Shown: positions 1 to 8,800, numbered from the stretch's first letter. The stretch is DNA of 25,577 nt from Planctomycetia bacterium (GCA_005778045.1 SXKQ01000152.1:1-25577), one strand, 5' to 3'. Numbers and translations: made by a program. Notes: generated by a model from the sequence alone, not told the origin.

Positions 1-1
1 C

Positions 2-532
2 CGCGAGAAACAGCTGCCATTCTTCGGAATTTGCCTTGGCATGCAGTGCGCCACGATCGAGTTCGCGCGCAACGTGCTCGGTCTCGTCGGCGCCAACACC
101 GAGGAGCTCGATCCGCAGTCGCCGCACCCGGTGATCCACCTGATGGCGGACCAAACCGAAGTGCACGAGAAGGGCGGCACCATGCGGCTGGGCGCCTGCG
201 ACTGCACTCTGGTGCCGAGCACGCTGGCGCAGCGCCTCTACAAGGCCAGCGCCATCCGCGAGCGCCACCGCCATCGCTTCGAATACAACAACGCCTACCG
301 CGCGCGCTTCGAGGCTGCTGGTCTCGTGACGAGCGGCACCAACCCGCAGCGCGACCTCGTCGAGATCGTCGAGCTCAAGAACCACCCGTTCTTCATCGGC
401 GTGCAGTTCCACCCCGAGTTCAAGTCGAAGCCGCTGCAACCGCACCCGGTCTTCGACGGCTTCGTCGCCGCCGCGCTGGCCCACGCACGCGGGACGACCA
501 AGACCGGCAAGGTCGAGTGCTCGCGCGCCTGA
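2..532 (+). CDS. pyrG: CTP synthase, C-terminal glutaminase part (5' end outside window)
   Basis: The frame is open from base 2 and ends at TGA 530-532, giving about 176 residues. They form the class I glutamine amidotransferase domain that supplies ammonia for UTP to CTP conversion. The nucleophile motif GICLGMQ is at the left edge (Cys codon 32-34). A conserved CTP synthase stretch with HPVIHLM and KGGTMRLG follows. The second half of the triad is in VQFHPEF (His and Glu, near 410-418). The order and spacing match the family C-terminus. The synthetase domain lies upstream of the window. The gene converges on the minus-strand metalloprotease-like gene with only 10 bases between stop codons. 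Identification is from family motifs and is secure. Confidence 0.95.
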   Translation, partial: REKQLPFFGICLGMQCATIEFARNVLGLVGANTEELDPQSPHPVIHLMADQTEVHEKGGTMRLGACDCTLVPSTLAQRLYKASAIRERHRHRFEYNNAYRARFEAAGLVTSGTNPQRDLVEIVELKNHPFFIGVQFHPEFKSKPLQPHPVFDGFVAAALAHARGTTKTGKVECSRA

Positions 533-542
533 GCGGGCGCGG

Positions 543-3500
543 CTAGCGGTTGCGGAAGACCTCGACCCAGCGGGCGAGATTGCCGTCGATCTTCTTGCCT
601 GAGTGCAGGCTCTCCGCGGCGCGCAGGACGCCCGCGGAGTCGATGAACAGGAGCCACGACTGGCCCTCGTCGCCTGCCGTTCCGCGCGCCGCAGCTAGGT
701 CTGCGGGACCGTACTCGTGCAGCGCGAGCCGCGGGCGGAACTCGGGATCGAGGCGCGCGTCGACCTCGGCGCGCGCGCGCGCGAGGGCCGTCTCGCCGAG
801 CGAGCGCGGAAGCGCTAGCACCAGAGGAATCTGGATCGACTGGCGCGTGGCGATGCGCTCGAGCTCGACCGCGCGCTCGACGATCTTCTTGACCAGCCGG
901 TCGCCGTCCAGCACCCCGTCTTCGGAAGCCTCCGGCAGCGGCAGCCAGGCGCACAGGGTGCCCTTCGCGGAGAGCGGCAGGCCGAGGAAACGCCGGTTGA
1001 GCGAGTCGCGGAAGGACGCTGCGCGCTCGCGATCGAGGAAGATCGGCGGCGGAACGCGCTCGAGCGGAGCAAACGTGGCGCTGCGGTCGAGGCGCTGCAC
1101 GCTGACCTCGCTCGCCTTGTAGGAACCGAGTCCGCTGGCGAAGCCGAGGTAGCCCTCGATCGGCATGCCATCGGGCGTGTGGTAGGTCGCCAAGTACTCG
1201 TTCTCGAGGAACAGGTGCAGCGCACCCCCGTCGATCGCGAGCTCGACCACGAACGCGGCCACCGTGCGTCCAAAGCCGAAGTCGCCGCCACGATTCGCGC
1301 CGTCGAGGCCGCCGTCGCGCTCGTACAGGCCCGACAGTCCCCAGGCGACGCTGGCGAGCTCGGCGGGCTCCTCCTTGTCACCGATCGCGAAGGCATAGTC
1401 GCCGCCCGAGAAGCGCATGCGCGCCTGCCGGTCGCGGCGCTCGTAGCCGACGACGACCTCGCCGCTGAAGGCCGAGCTCGTGGGCGCGACGCGCATGCGC
1501 ACGCGCCAGCGACCCGGCTCGATCCACAGGTTCGAGCGCACAAACGCCTCGTGCACGCCGCTCGCACGATCCTGCGAGCCGGTACCCACGCGTGGAGTCG
1601 AGCGCCCTACGTGCAGTGCGGAACGCTCGTCCACGCACCACAGCCCCGGCGAGCGGCGGTCGTCGTAGCCGACGAGCTTGTCCTCGATCCAGCCGAAAGG
1701 AGCGAGCGCACGGCGCGGCTCATCGAACGGATGCAGGCGCACACCCGCGAGGTCGGGAGCGGGCAAGGTTGCGGACAGGCGGGCGCTTCCGAGCAGGTCC
1801 GCGATGCGATCGTGGTCCGCCGCGTGCGCCGCCGCCGTCAGCGTGCGCCCGAGAGCGGACTCGCTAACAACAGCCGCCTTGAGCACATCGAGCAAGGCGC
1901 GCAGCTTGGGCAAGCGCGCGAGCATGGGTGCCGGGCCATTCAAGGCACCCGTCGAGAAGCCGCGCCGCTCGATGTCGCGCGCGAGCACCCACGCGCCGTC
2001 CTTCTTGCCCGCGCCGGCGAGCAGCTCGCGCAGCGCCGAGTCGACGGAGTTCCAGCGCTCGTCGACCGCGAGCGACCAGCCTAGCGCCGCCATCGCGCCC
2101 GGCTCTTCGCCGAGCTCGCGCAGCAGGAAGCCCGCTGTGCGCGCCTGATCCTGCCCCAGCCACGGCTCCGCGCGCCCGCGCGACCAGACCCAGGTGGGCT
2201 CGTCCAGCACGGTCTCGCTCCAGCGGCTCGCTCGGTAGTCACCCGCGCTCTCGGTGTAGCGCTCCGTGAACGGCTTGCGGTCGCGCCAGTAGAAACCCGC
2301 CACGAACGTGCCGAACGCCTCTGCAAAGGTGTCGAAGTCCTTCGGCCGCCCCTCCTTGCCGTCGCAGAAGTGCGTCTCGAAGGCGGCCATGGGCGTCTTG
2401 CGATCACCCGCGCGACTCTTCATGTAGCGTTCGAGCTGCGCTCGGTAGAGCGGCTTGCCCGGCGTGTCGTACCACGTATTCAAGTACACGTAGAGCGCAT
2501 AGCCCGCGACGTAGTTGTCGCGATAGTCCTCGATCGTCCCGGCGACGAGCTCGGCGAGCTTGTCGCGCCCGCCGTAGCCGCGGTAGCGCGCGTCCTCGAT
2601 CGTGCCGAAGCTCGCATGGTTCTCGACGAAGCGCGTGTCATCGATGTTGGCGTAGGCCGCACCGGTCCACACCGCGCGCCCTTCGGCCAGCCACGACGGG
2701 ATGCCGGGGTGGAGCGCGCCATCGAAGCGGTGCGTGAGCTCGTGGGTCAGCCCGCGGCCGAGTCCCTCGATCGTTCCGATCGACATGCGCAGCGTCGTGA
2801 CGTCTCCGGCCTGAAACCCGCCGACCCAGAAGAACGGAGCGCCCTCACTCTCGAGCCCGGCGGACTCGGCCACGAGTCGCACCAGTCCGGGTCGCCCGAC
2901 GAAAGGGTCGCTGCCGTACCAGTTGGCCAGCCGCGTGTGATGGTCCTCCACGGTCGCGGCCGCGCCGAGCAAGGTCGAATGGCCGCACACGGTCTCGATG
3001 CGGTACCAGCGGCGCGGGGACGTCGCGACACCGGGGTTGGAGAAGCGTGCGTGCTCGCGCGTGAACGCGTCGCGCGCATCCCCATCGAGCTCATCGAGGC
3101 GCTCGACGGTCCATGGCTCGCCCTGCTTCTCCGCGAGCCTCTGCCGCGAGCGCTCGAGCACCGCCTCCGCCGTGCCGCGCACGCGCGAGAGATCCGGAGC
3201 CGCAGGGCCCTCGAGGTCCTGAAACGACGACTGGGCGCAGATGCCGCGCAGCACGAGCCCGAGCTCGATCGCACGCTCGAGATCGCCCGAGGCCTCGGCC
3301 GATCCAAGCTTCTTCTCCAGCGCGTCGAGCGTCGCCTTGCGCGCGCCCGCGGTGAGCGGGAAGCCCGGCGGGAAAGCGGCGGCATGGCGCGCGAGCAGGC
3401 TCGGCACGGCGTGGATCACCTCGCGCCCGACCGCGGAGGCCCAACCGGCTACCACCGCGCTCTCCACGGACTTCTCGGCCGCCTTACGCGCTCCCGACGC

Positions 3501-3938
3501 GAACTCGGCGAGTTCCTCGGCGGCTGCGGCGCGCGCCGACGCGAGCGCCGCGATCGAGGAGTCCTTGGGCGTGAGGCGCTCGGAGAGTTCGCGGGCGAGC
3601 GCAAGCTTGCCGCGCTCGTCGCACAGCGCCGCGGCAGCCTCGTGACTCCACAGAGCGCGCGCATCCGCGTCGTCGCGGGCCAGATCCAGCAACAGCGCGA
3701 GCGCCTTTTCGGAGCGCGGCTCGAGCTCGAGCGCCCGCAGCGCGTGCGAGCAGGCCTCGTCGATGGCCTTCGCGTCCAGCGCGCGGCGCCCCGCCTCGAC
3801 CGCCAGCTCGCTCGGGCTCGCGCGCGCGAGCTCGACCGGAACCTGCGGCTCGACCTTGCCTTCCGGCTTCTGGGCGAGGAACGCCAGAGAGAGCGCGAGC
3901 AGGAACTCCATCACTCGGACGATACGCGATCTCCGCAC
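543..3938 (-). CDS. Large secreted gluzincin-type (HExxH) metalloprotease-like protein
   Basis: The product has 1131 residues if started at GTG 3938. This gives a signal peptide with a basic n-region (RRSR) and the core FLLALSLAFLA. ATG 3911 is an alternative start but would lack the basic residues. Residues 40-300 are Ala/Leu-rich helices, perhaps TPR-like. The zinc site is HELTH at 399-403, followed by WLAEG with the likely third ligand Glu419, as in gluzincin peptidases of the MA type. Residues about 770-960 look beta-rich (for example RWRVRMRVAP and GYLGFASGLG) and may be a LamG/DUF1080-like jellyroll. The last 150 residues may be a thioredoxin-like fold without a CxxC. The substrate is unknown. 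Secretion and peptidase activity are inferred from motifs. It follows gcdH by 83 bases containing a hairpin. Confidence 0.8.
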   Translation of the reverse strand: MRRSRIVRVMEFLLALSLAFLAQKPEGKVEPQVPVELARASPSELAVEAGRRALDAKAIDEACSHALRALELEPRSEKALALLLDLARDDADARALWSHEAAAALCDERGKLALARELSERLTPKDSSIAALASARAAAAEELAEFASGARKAAEKSVESAVVAGWASAVGREVIHAVPSLLARHAAAFPPGFPLTAGARKATLDALEKKLGSAEASGDLERAIELGLVLRGICAQSSFQDLEGPAAPDLSRVRGTAEAVLERSRQRLAEKQGEPWTVERLDELDGDARDAFTREHARFSNPGVATSPRRWYRIETVCGHSTLLGAAATVEDHHTRLANWYGSDPFVGRPGLVRLVAESAGLESEGAPFFWVGGFQAGDVTTLRMSIGTIEGLGRGLTHELTHRFDGALHPGIPSWLAEGRAVWTGAAYANIDDTRFVENHASFGTIEDARYRGYGGRDKLAELVAGTIEDYRDNYVAGYALYVYLNTWYDTPGKPLYRAQLERYMKSRAGDRKTPMAAFETHFCDGKEGRPKDFDTFAEAFGTFVAGFYWRDRKPFTERYTESAGDYRASRWSETVLDEPTWVWSRGRAEPWLGQDQARTAGFLLRELGEEPGAMAALGWSLAVDERWNSVDSALRELLAGAGKKDGAWVLARDIERRGFSTGALNGPAPMLARLPKLRALLDVLKAAVVSESALGRTLTAAAHAADHDRIADLLGSARLSATLPAPDLAGVRLHPFDEPRRALAPFGWIEDKLVGYDDRRSPGLWCVDERSALHVGRSTPRVGTGSQDRASGVHEAFVRSNLWIEPGRWRVRMRVAPTSSAFSGEVVVGYERRDRQARMRFSGGDYAFAIGDKEEPAELASVAWGLSGLYERDGGLDGANRGGDFGFGRTVAAFVVELAIDGGALHLFLENEYLATYHTPDGMPIEGYLGFASGLGSYKASEVSVQRLDRSATFAPLERVPPPIFLDRERAASFRDSLNRRFLGLPLSAKGTLCAWLPLPEASEDGVLDGDRLVKKIVERAVELERIATRQSIQIPLVLALPRSLGETALARARAEVDARLDPEFRPRLALHEYGPADLAAARGTAGDEGQSWLLFIDSAGVLRAAESLHSGKKIDGNLARWVEVFRNR

Positions 3939-3962
3939 ACTTCGTCATGGCCCGGAATGCGA

Positions 3963-3997
3963 GCGCGGCGAGGGAGCCTCGAGCTCCCCCGCCGCGC
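3963..3997 (-). terminator. Hairpin after gcdH
   Basis: The arms 3963-3977 and 3983-3997 form a 15-bp stem with one mismatch and a 5-base loop. It lies 25 bases beyond the gcdH stop and before the metalloprotease-like gene on the same strand. There is no clear U-run, so it may act as an attenuator, a weak terminator or an RNA end stabiliser. Confidence 0.5.
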
Positions 3998-4021
3998 GGT
4001 GCGATGAGATCGGGACTGCGC

Positions 4022-5200
4022 CTAGCGGTAGGCCGGAAGGCCCGTCAGCTCGTGGCCAATCGCCAGCGTGTGGATGTCGTGCGTGCCCTCGTAGGTCACC
4101 ACGCTCTCCAAGTTGCACAGGTGGCGGCCGACCTGATACTCGAGGCTGATGCCGTTGGCACCGAGGATGTCGCGGCAGGTACGCGCGACCTCGAGGGCCA
4201 GCATCACATTGTTGCGCTTGCCCAACGAGACGTGGGACGGAGTGAGCTTGCCCTCGTCCTTGAGGCGACCGAGGCGCAGGGCGAGCATCTGGCCCATGGT
4301 GATCTGCGTCGCCATGTCCGCGAACTTCTTCTGCGGGATCTGGAAGCCCGCGAGTGGCTTGTCGAACACGATGCGCGACTTCGCGTACTGCAGCGCTTCG
4401 TCGAAGCAGGCGTAGGCGGCGCCGAGGCCACCCCAAGCGATGCCGTAGCGGGCCTGCGTGAGGCAGCCGAGCGGCGCCTTGAGGCCGGTGCCGCCGGGCA
4501 GCCGTGCGCTGTCCTTCACGACCACGTCCTGCAGCACGAGCTCGCTCGTGATCGAGGCACGCAGTGAGAACTTGTGCTTCTGCTCCGGCGCGCTGAAGCC
4601 CGGCGTGCCCTCCTCGACGAGGAAGCCGCGGATGCCGTCCGGCGTACGCGCCCAGACCACGGCGACCTGCGAGCAGGTGCCATTGGTGATCCACATCTTG
4701 CGGCCGTTGATGACCCAGTCATCGCCCTTCTTGACGGCCGTGGTGAGCATGCCGCCGGGGTTGGAGCCGAAGTCGGGCTCGGTCAGGCCGAAGCAACCGA
4801 TGGCCTTGCCCGAGGCGAGCAGCGGCAGCCAGCGGCGCTTCTGCTCCTCGGAGCCGTAGGCGTAGATCGGCCACATGACGAGCGAGCCCTGCACGCTGAC
4901 GAACGAGCGCAGGCCGCTGTCGCCACGCTCGAGTTCCTGACAGATCAGGCCGTAGGCGACGTTGTTGAGGCCCGCCCCGCCGTACTCGGCCGGGGTGGTC
5001 GGACCGAACACGCCGAGTTCCGCGAGCTCCGGAACAAGCTCCATTGGGAACGTGCCGGCCTCGAAGTGCTCCATCGCGATCGGGAGGTAGCGCTCGGTGA
5101 CCCACGAGCGCACCGTGTCGCGCACCATCCGTTCGTCTTCGGAGAACTGGTCGTCGAGATCGAGGTAGTCGAGCTGGCGGAAGTTGGCGAAGGAACCCAT
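4022..5200 (-). CDS. gcdH: Glutaryl-CoA dehydrogenase (acyl-CoA dehydrogenase family)
   Basis: This 392-residue FAD enzyme is expected to oxidise and decarboxylate glutaryl-CoA to crotonyl-CoA in lysine, tryptophan or glutarate breakdown. It follows the glutaryl-CoA subgroup along its whole length: LRSFVSVQGSLV (Arg98 matches the substrate-carboxylate Arg of human GCDH), GCFGLTEPDFGSNP at the flavin site, KFSLRAS, ARYGIAWG, and VTYEGTHDIHTL with the catalytic base Glu371. The start is taken at ATG 5200 (MGSFANF), because the GTG-led extension to 5248 is Pro/Ser-rich and unlike the family. No SD precedes it. The divergent neighbour is the EI24-like gene. No other lysine-degradation gene is in the window, so the pathway role rests on the family alone. 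Confidence 0.92.
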   Translation of the reverse strand: MGSFANFRQLDYLDLDDQFSEDERMVRDTVRSWVTERYLPIAMEHFEAGTFPMELVPELAELGVFGPTTPAEYGGAGLNNVAYGLICQELERGDSGLRSFVSVQGSLVMWPIYAYGSEEQKRRWLPLLASGKAIGCFGLTEPDFGSNPGGMLTTAVKKGDDWVINGRKMWITNGTCSQVAVVWARTPDGIRGFLVEEGTPGFSAPEQKHKFSLRASITSELVLQDVVVKDSARLPGGTGLKAPLGCLTQARYGIAWGGLGAAYACFDEALQYAKSRIVFDKPLAGFQIPQKKFADMATQITMGQMLALRLGRLKDEGKLTPSHVSLGKRNNVMLALEVARTCRDILGANGISLEYQVGRHLCNLESVVTYEGTHDIHTLAIGHELTGLPAYR

Positions 5201-5322
5201 GTCGGGAGGCGCTCTCGAAGGGGCCGGAGAAGGGCCGGACGAGGCCACCTTGGGGCAGCGCTCGACCGCGAAAGTACCCGGTAGTCTAGCCCGCCAAGGG
5301 GGCCGCGCGTAGGTTCGCGCCC

Positions 5323-6429
5323 GTGATCAAGCCCGCGATCTCGCCCTGCCCGCACTGCGGCTACGACTGGCCCTCGACGGCGAGCGGGCCCTGCGCGACC
5401 TGCGCTGGAGAGCCGCCGCAGGCCCTCCGGGGATACCGTGGAGGCTGGGGCGAGGTCCAAGACGGCCTCGCGGCCCTGTTCCACGGGGCGCGGCTGCTTG
5501 TCACGACACGGGGAACCAAGCGCTGGATCCTCCCGCCCGCACTCGGCACTTTCGCCGTATTCGCCGCAGTCAGCGTGTGGCTCTATCGCACGGTGGTGCA
5601 GTGGCTCGAGCGCGGCCGCGAGCTGGCGCTCGAGCAAATGCCCGAGCTCGACGGCTTCGAGCGCACGCTCGCGGAGTGGCTCGTCGACAACGCGCTCTCG
5701 CTCGCGGCGGCCAAGGCCTCGGCGTTCCTCGTTGCGACGTCGCTCACGCTGCTCGTATCCCTCTGGGTCTTCTCGCTGCTCTACGAGCTGCTCGCGGGAC
5801 CGTTCCTCGACGAGGTCCACGGCGTGCTCGAGCGCAGCTGGTTCGGTTCCGACCCGCGCGCTGCGCGCGAACGACCGAGCGGCATCACGGCGCGCGAGTG
5901 CACGCTGCGCTCCCTCGCCTGCGCGGGCCTGCTGCTCGTCGGACTCGCGGCCGCATGGTTCGCAAGCTCCCGAGGCGCCGCATGGGCGAGCGTCGTCGTG
6001 GCGTTCGTCGGTATCGGCGCCTTGCTGGCGTTCCAGCCGCGCTACCGCGCCTGGCTGCGCTGGCGCTTCGTCGTCGAGCTGCGCACGGTACTCGCGAGCC
6101 TGCAGGCGACCGTCCTCTCGGCCGTGATGCTCGTGTTCGCGCTGCCGGTCCTTCTGGTGCCGATCGCCGGCCAGCCGCTCTTCGCCCTCGCCGCCGGCTT
6201 CACCACGGCACTCAGCCTGCTCGACATCCCGATGTCGCGCCGGCGCTGGAGCATCGGAACCCGCTGGCGCTTCCTCACACGCAACCCGCTGCCGCTCGTG
6301 GCCTTCGGCTCGACCGCTGCGCTGGGCTACCTGTTGCCGGTGTTCGGCCCCCTCGTGGTCGTGCCCTGCGCCTCGGCGGGCGGTCTGTGGCTGCTCGTGC
6401 GGCTCGACAAGTCCGGCCTGCGCCCCTAG
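5323..6429 (+). CDS. Zinc-ribbon plus EI24/CysZ-like integral membrane protein
   Basis: The product has 368 residues starting at GTG 5323. The N-terminus carries a putative zinc ribbon: C9xxC12 and C24xxC27. A family-like opening follows (GLAALFHGARLL), then several hydrophobic stretches at roughly 68-92, 128-160, 195-215, 219-240, 262-302 and 325-356. The layout (long amphipathic segments between membrane spans, and the ending FGPLVVVPCASAGG) resembles the EI24 domain family that includes the sulfate transporter CysZ. The transported substrate cannot be read from the sequence, and no cysteine-biosynthesis gene is nearby. The ribbon on an EI24-like protein is less usual. metG follows after 50 bases on the same strand and could be co-transcribed. 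Family call moderately sure, function open. Confidence 0.7.
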   Translation: MIKPAISPCPHCGYDWPSTASGPCATCAGEPPQALRGYRGGWGEVQDGLAALFHGARLLVTTRGTKRWILPPALGTFAVFAAVSVWLYRTVVQWLERGRELALEQMPELDGFERTLAEWLVDNALSLAAAKASAFLVATSLTLLVSLWVFSLLYELLAGPFLDEVHGVLERSWFGSDPRAARERPSGITARECTLRSLACAGLLLVGLAAAWFASSRGAAWASVVVAFVGIGALLAFQPRYRAWLRWRFVVELRTVLASLQATVLSAVMLVFALPVLLVPIAGQPLFALAAGFTTALSLLDIPMSRRRWSIGTRWRFLTRNPLPLVAFGSTAALGYLLPVFGPLVVVPCASAGGLWLLVRLDKSGLRP

Positions 6430-6479
6430 CCCCCGACGGAGAGCGCGCAGGCCGCCCGTGCGCTACGCTCCTCGCTGCG

Positions 6480-8201
6480 ATGACCCGTTACCTCGTCACC
6501 AGCGCGCTCCCCTACGCCAACGGCCCGATTCACTTCGGTCACGTCGTCGGCGCCTACCTGCCCGCCGATGTCTATGTCCGCACGCTGCGCATGCAGGGCG
6601 AAGAGGTGCTCTACGTGTGCGGCACCGACGAGCACGGCGTCGCCATCACGATCGGCGCTGAGAAGGACGGCATCGCTTATCCCGACTACGTCGCGCGCTG
6701 GCGCGGCGTGATCAAGGACACCTTCGATCGTCTCGGACTCGAGTTCGACGTCTGGTCGGGCACGAGCGCCTGCCCCCAGCACGCGGCCCTGAGCCAAGAC
6801 TTCTTCCGGCGCATCGACGGCAACAGCTACCTGCTACAGCGCGAGACCGAGCAGCTTTACTGCACCACGGACGCCAAGTTCCTCGCCGACCGCTATGTCA
6901 CCGGCACCTGCCCGAGCTGCGGCTACGAGGCCGCGCGCGGCGACGAGTGCCCGCGCTGCGCCAAGTGGCTCAACCCGCTCGACTTCGCCGACCCGCGCTG
7001 CAAGGTCTGCGGCTCGCGCCCCGAGCGCCGCCGTACGACGCACTGGTACCTCGATCTCCCGCAGGTGCGCGACGAGTTCCTCGGCGGCTGGATCTCCGGC
7101 CACGATTGGAAGCCCAACGTGGGCACCTTCGTCGAGAACCAGATGAAAGAGATCGAGCCGCGCCCCATCACGCGCGACATGAGCTGGGGCGTGCCGCTGC
7201 CGGCGGGCACGCGCGGGGACATCGCGGGCAAGGTGCTGTACGTGTGGTTCGACGCGCCGATCGGCTACGTGTCGTTCACGCAGGAGTGGGCCGCGCGCGC
7301 GGGTCGTCTCGACGACTGGAAGCGCTGGTGGAAGGACGCGGACACGCGCTTGGTGCACTTCATCGGCAAGGACAACATCCCGTTCCACTGCGTGGTGTTC
7401 CCCGCGATGCTCTACGCCACCAAGGACGGCTACGTGTTGCCGTGGCACGTGCCCGCCAACGAGTTCTACAACCTGCAGGGGCGCAAGTTCTCGACCTCGC
7501 AGGGCTGGACCATCCCGCTGGACGAGTTCTTCGCGCGCTACGACGCGCAGGCCGCGCGCTTCTACTTGCTGTCGAGCGCGCCGGAAACGAAGGACAGCGA
7601 GTGGAACTGGAAGGACTTCCAGTCCTGCAACAACGCGCAGCTCGCCGACGCCATCGGCAACCTCGTGACGCGCGTGCTGAAGTTCGTCGACAAGCACTAC
7701 GCGGGCCAAATCCCCGCCTGCGCTCCCGAGCACGAGGCCGAGCTCGAGCGCGTGCTGTTCGGCGAGTGCGGCACCTTCGGCGACCCCGCGGAGCACGTGC
7801 GGGCCTTCAAGTTCCGGCGTGCGGCGGAGCAGCTGATCGAGAACGCGCGCGTGGCCAACGTGTTCGTCGACCGCTCGGCACCGTGGAGCCTGCAGAAGAC
7901 CGATCCGGCGCGCGCGGCGAGCGTGCTCTCGACCTGCGCGGAGTGGATCGGCTACGTCGCGCGCTGGATGGCTCCCTTCATGCCACACAAGGCACAGGCG
8001 ATCTGGGAGATGCTCGGCCAGTCCGATGCGGTCACGGCGCGTGGCTGGCCGCAGCGCCCCGGGCCCGGCGCGTGGCGCATCGGGCTCGCCGGCGCCAAGC
8101 TCGGCCCCGTCGCGGGCCTGTTCCCCAAGCTCGACGACAAGCAGATCGCAGCCGAGATCGCGGCCCTCGAAGAGCGCTCGAAGGCTGCCACGGGCGCCTA
8201 G
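6480..8201 (+). CDS. metG: Methionyl-tRNA synthetase, short form
   Basis: This 573-residue class I synthetase charges tRNA-Met. The HIGH signature appears as HFGH (18-21) after the typical TSALPYANGPI. KMSKS appears as KFSTS (336-340). The connective domain carries three Cys pairs, C144xxC147, C157xxC160 and C174xxC177, fitting a zinc-knuckle MetRS. The middle (VWFDAPIGYVSF, FIGKDNIPFHC) is diagnostic of MetRS. The protein ends after the anticodon-binding helical domain and a short tail, so the C-terminal EMAP-II/Trbp111-like tRNA-binding domain of many bacterial enzymes is absent. ATG 6480 is the start by homology. The frame stays open upstream, but that stretch lies antiparallel or out of frame within the preceding gene. 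No SD precedes the start. Confidence 0.96.
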   Translation: MTRYLVTSALPYANGPIHFGHVVGAYLPADVYVRTLRMQGEEVLYVCGTDEHGVAITIGAEKDGIAYPDYVARWRGVIKDTFDRLGLEFDVWSGTSACPQHAALSQDFFRRIDGNSYLLQRETEQLYCTTDAKFLADRYVTGTCPSCGYEAARGDECPRCAKWLNPLDFADPRCKVCGSRPERRRTTHWYLDLPQVRDEFLGGWISGHDWKPNVGTFVENQMKEIEPRPITRDMSWGVPLPAGTRGDIAGKVLYVWFDAPIGYVSFTQEWAARAGRLDDWKRWWKDADTRLVHFIGKDNIPFHCVVFPAMLYATKDGYVLPWHVPANEFYNLQGRKFSTSQGWTIPLDEFFARYDAQAARFYLLSSAPETKDSEWNWKDFQSCNNAQLADAIGNLVTRVLKFVDKHYAGQIPACAPEHEAELERVLFGECGTFGDPAEHVRAFKFRRAAEQLIENARVANVFVDRSAPWSLQKTDPARAASVLSTCAEWIGYVARWMAPFMPHKAQAIWEMLGQSDAVTARGWPQRPGPGAWRIGLAGAKLGPVAGLFPKLDDKQIAAEIAALEERSKAATGA

Positions 8202-8271
8202 GGAGCGCACGCCACGGGGCTGACCAAGGGCGGGGCAGACGCGGCGGTAATGGCGGCCCCGCTGGGAATGA

Positions 8272-8305
8272 CGACGGGCTCCGACCAGTAAGTCGGAGCC
8301 CGTCG
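8272..8305. terminator. Perfect 14-bp hairpin between convergent metG and HU gene
   Basis: The arms 8272-8285 and 8292-8305 are perfectly complementary (14 bp) with the loop CAGTAA. The hairpin sits in the 156-base gap between the stops of metG (+) and the HU gene (-). No strong U-run follows on either strand. A bidirectional terminator is the natural reading. Confidence 0.7.
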
Positions 8306-8357
8306 ATGATCGAACATTACGGCACAGCCCTCGTCGGAGTGCGCGCGCAGGGGCCGG

Positions 8358-8636
8358 CTATCTCAGGGTGACCGAGTCCTTGAGGGACTTGCCCATCCGG
8401 AAGCCCACCCGGCGACCGGCCCCGATCCGGATCGGCTCCCCCGTGAGGGGATTGCGTCCGAGGCGGGCCTTGCGGGCTTTCACCTCGAACGTGCCGAATC
8501 CGGCGATCGTGACCGACTGGTCCTCGCGCAGACCCTTCTGGATGCCCTCGAGCACCTTGTCGATCAGGGTCGCCGCGCCGAGCCGCGAAAGGCGCAGATC
8601 TTCAGCGACGTATCCGACCAGTTGGCTCTTGTTCAT
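8358..8636 (-). CDS. HU/IHF-family DNA-binding protein
   Basis: The product has 92 residues, the standard HU length. The N-terminal helices (MNKSQLVGYVAEDLRLS) are followed by the saddle motif GFGTFEVKARKARLGRNP, the beta-arm LTGEPIRIGAGRRVGFRMG and the end KSLKDSV. It would bind and bend DNA as a dimer in the nucleoid. The sequence gives no clean choice between HU and IHF subunit names. The start ATG 8636 has no SD, unlike the small basic peptide gene 37 bases upstream on the same strand. The two are probably on one mRNA, so HU translation may depend on that upstream frame. The long Lys-rich C-terminal tail seen on some bacterial HU proteins is absent here. Confidence 0.93.
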   Translation of the reverse strand: MNKSQLVGYVAEDLRLSRLGAATLIDKVLEGIQKGLREDQSVTIAGFGTFEVKARKARLGRNPLTGEPIRIGAGRRVGFRMGKSLKDSVTLR

Positions 8637-8673
8637 CCAGAAGCGATCCGCTGCGGGGAGCTAGGCTGTCCGC

Positions 8674-8763
8674 CTAGGCCTTCTTCTTCGCGCCGGCCTT
8701 CTTCGCACCGGTCTTCTTCGCAGCCTTGCGGGTTGCCTTGCGGGTTGCCTTCTTCTTCGCCAT
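8674..8763 (-). CDS. 29-residue Lys/Ala/Arg-rich histone-tail-like peptide
   Basis: A short frame runs from ATG 8763 to TAG 8674-8676. A textbook SD (AAGGAG) lies about 7-8 bases before the ATG, which supports translation of this frame over the overlapping ones. The peptide starts MAKKKATRK and consists almost only of Lys, Ala, Arg, Thr and Gly. Its DNA contains a tandem 12-base repeat (8726-8737 and 8738-8749) that encodes the repeated KATR. Composition resembles the Lys/Ala tails of histone H1-like proteins and of tailed HU proteins, which bind DNA non-specifically. It ends 37 bases before the HU gene, which has no tail of its own. A nucleoid role as a free tail, or a regulatory leader peptide for HU, are both inferences. 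Confidence 0.65.
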   Translation of the reverse strand: MAKKKATRKATRKAAKKTGAKKAGAKKKA

Positions 8764-8800
8764 GAGAGATCTCCTTCGAGTGGCTTGAGTTGTGGAACGG

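Noticed and set aside
2370..4007. A 545-residue open frame on the plus strand opposite the metalloprotease-like gene
   Set aside because: It is antisense to the frame with the signal peptide and HELTH site; its own product shows no domain and has typical shadow composition.
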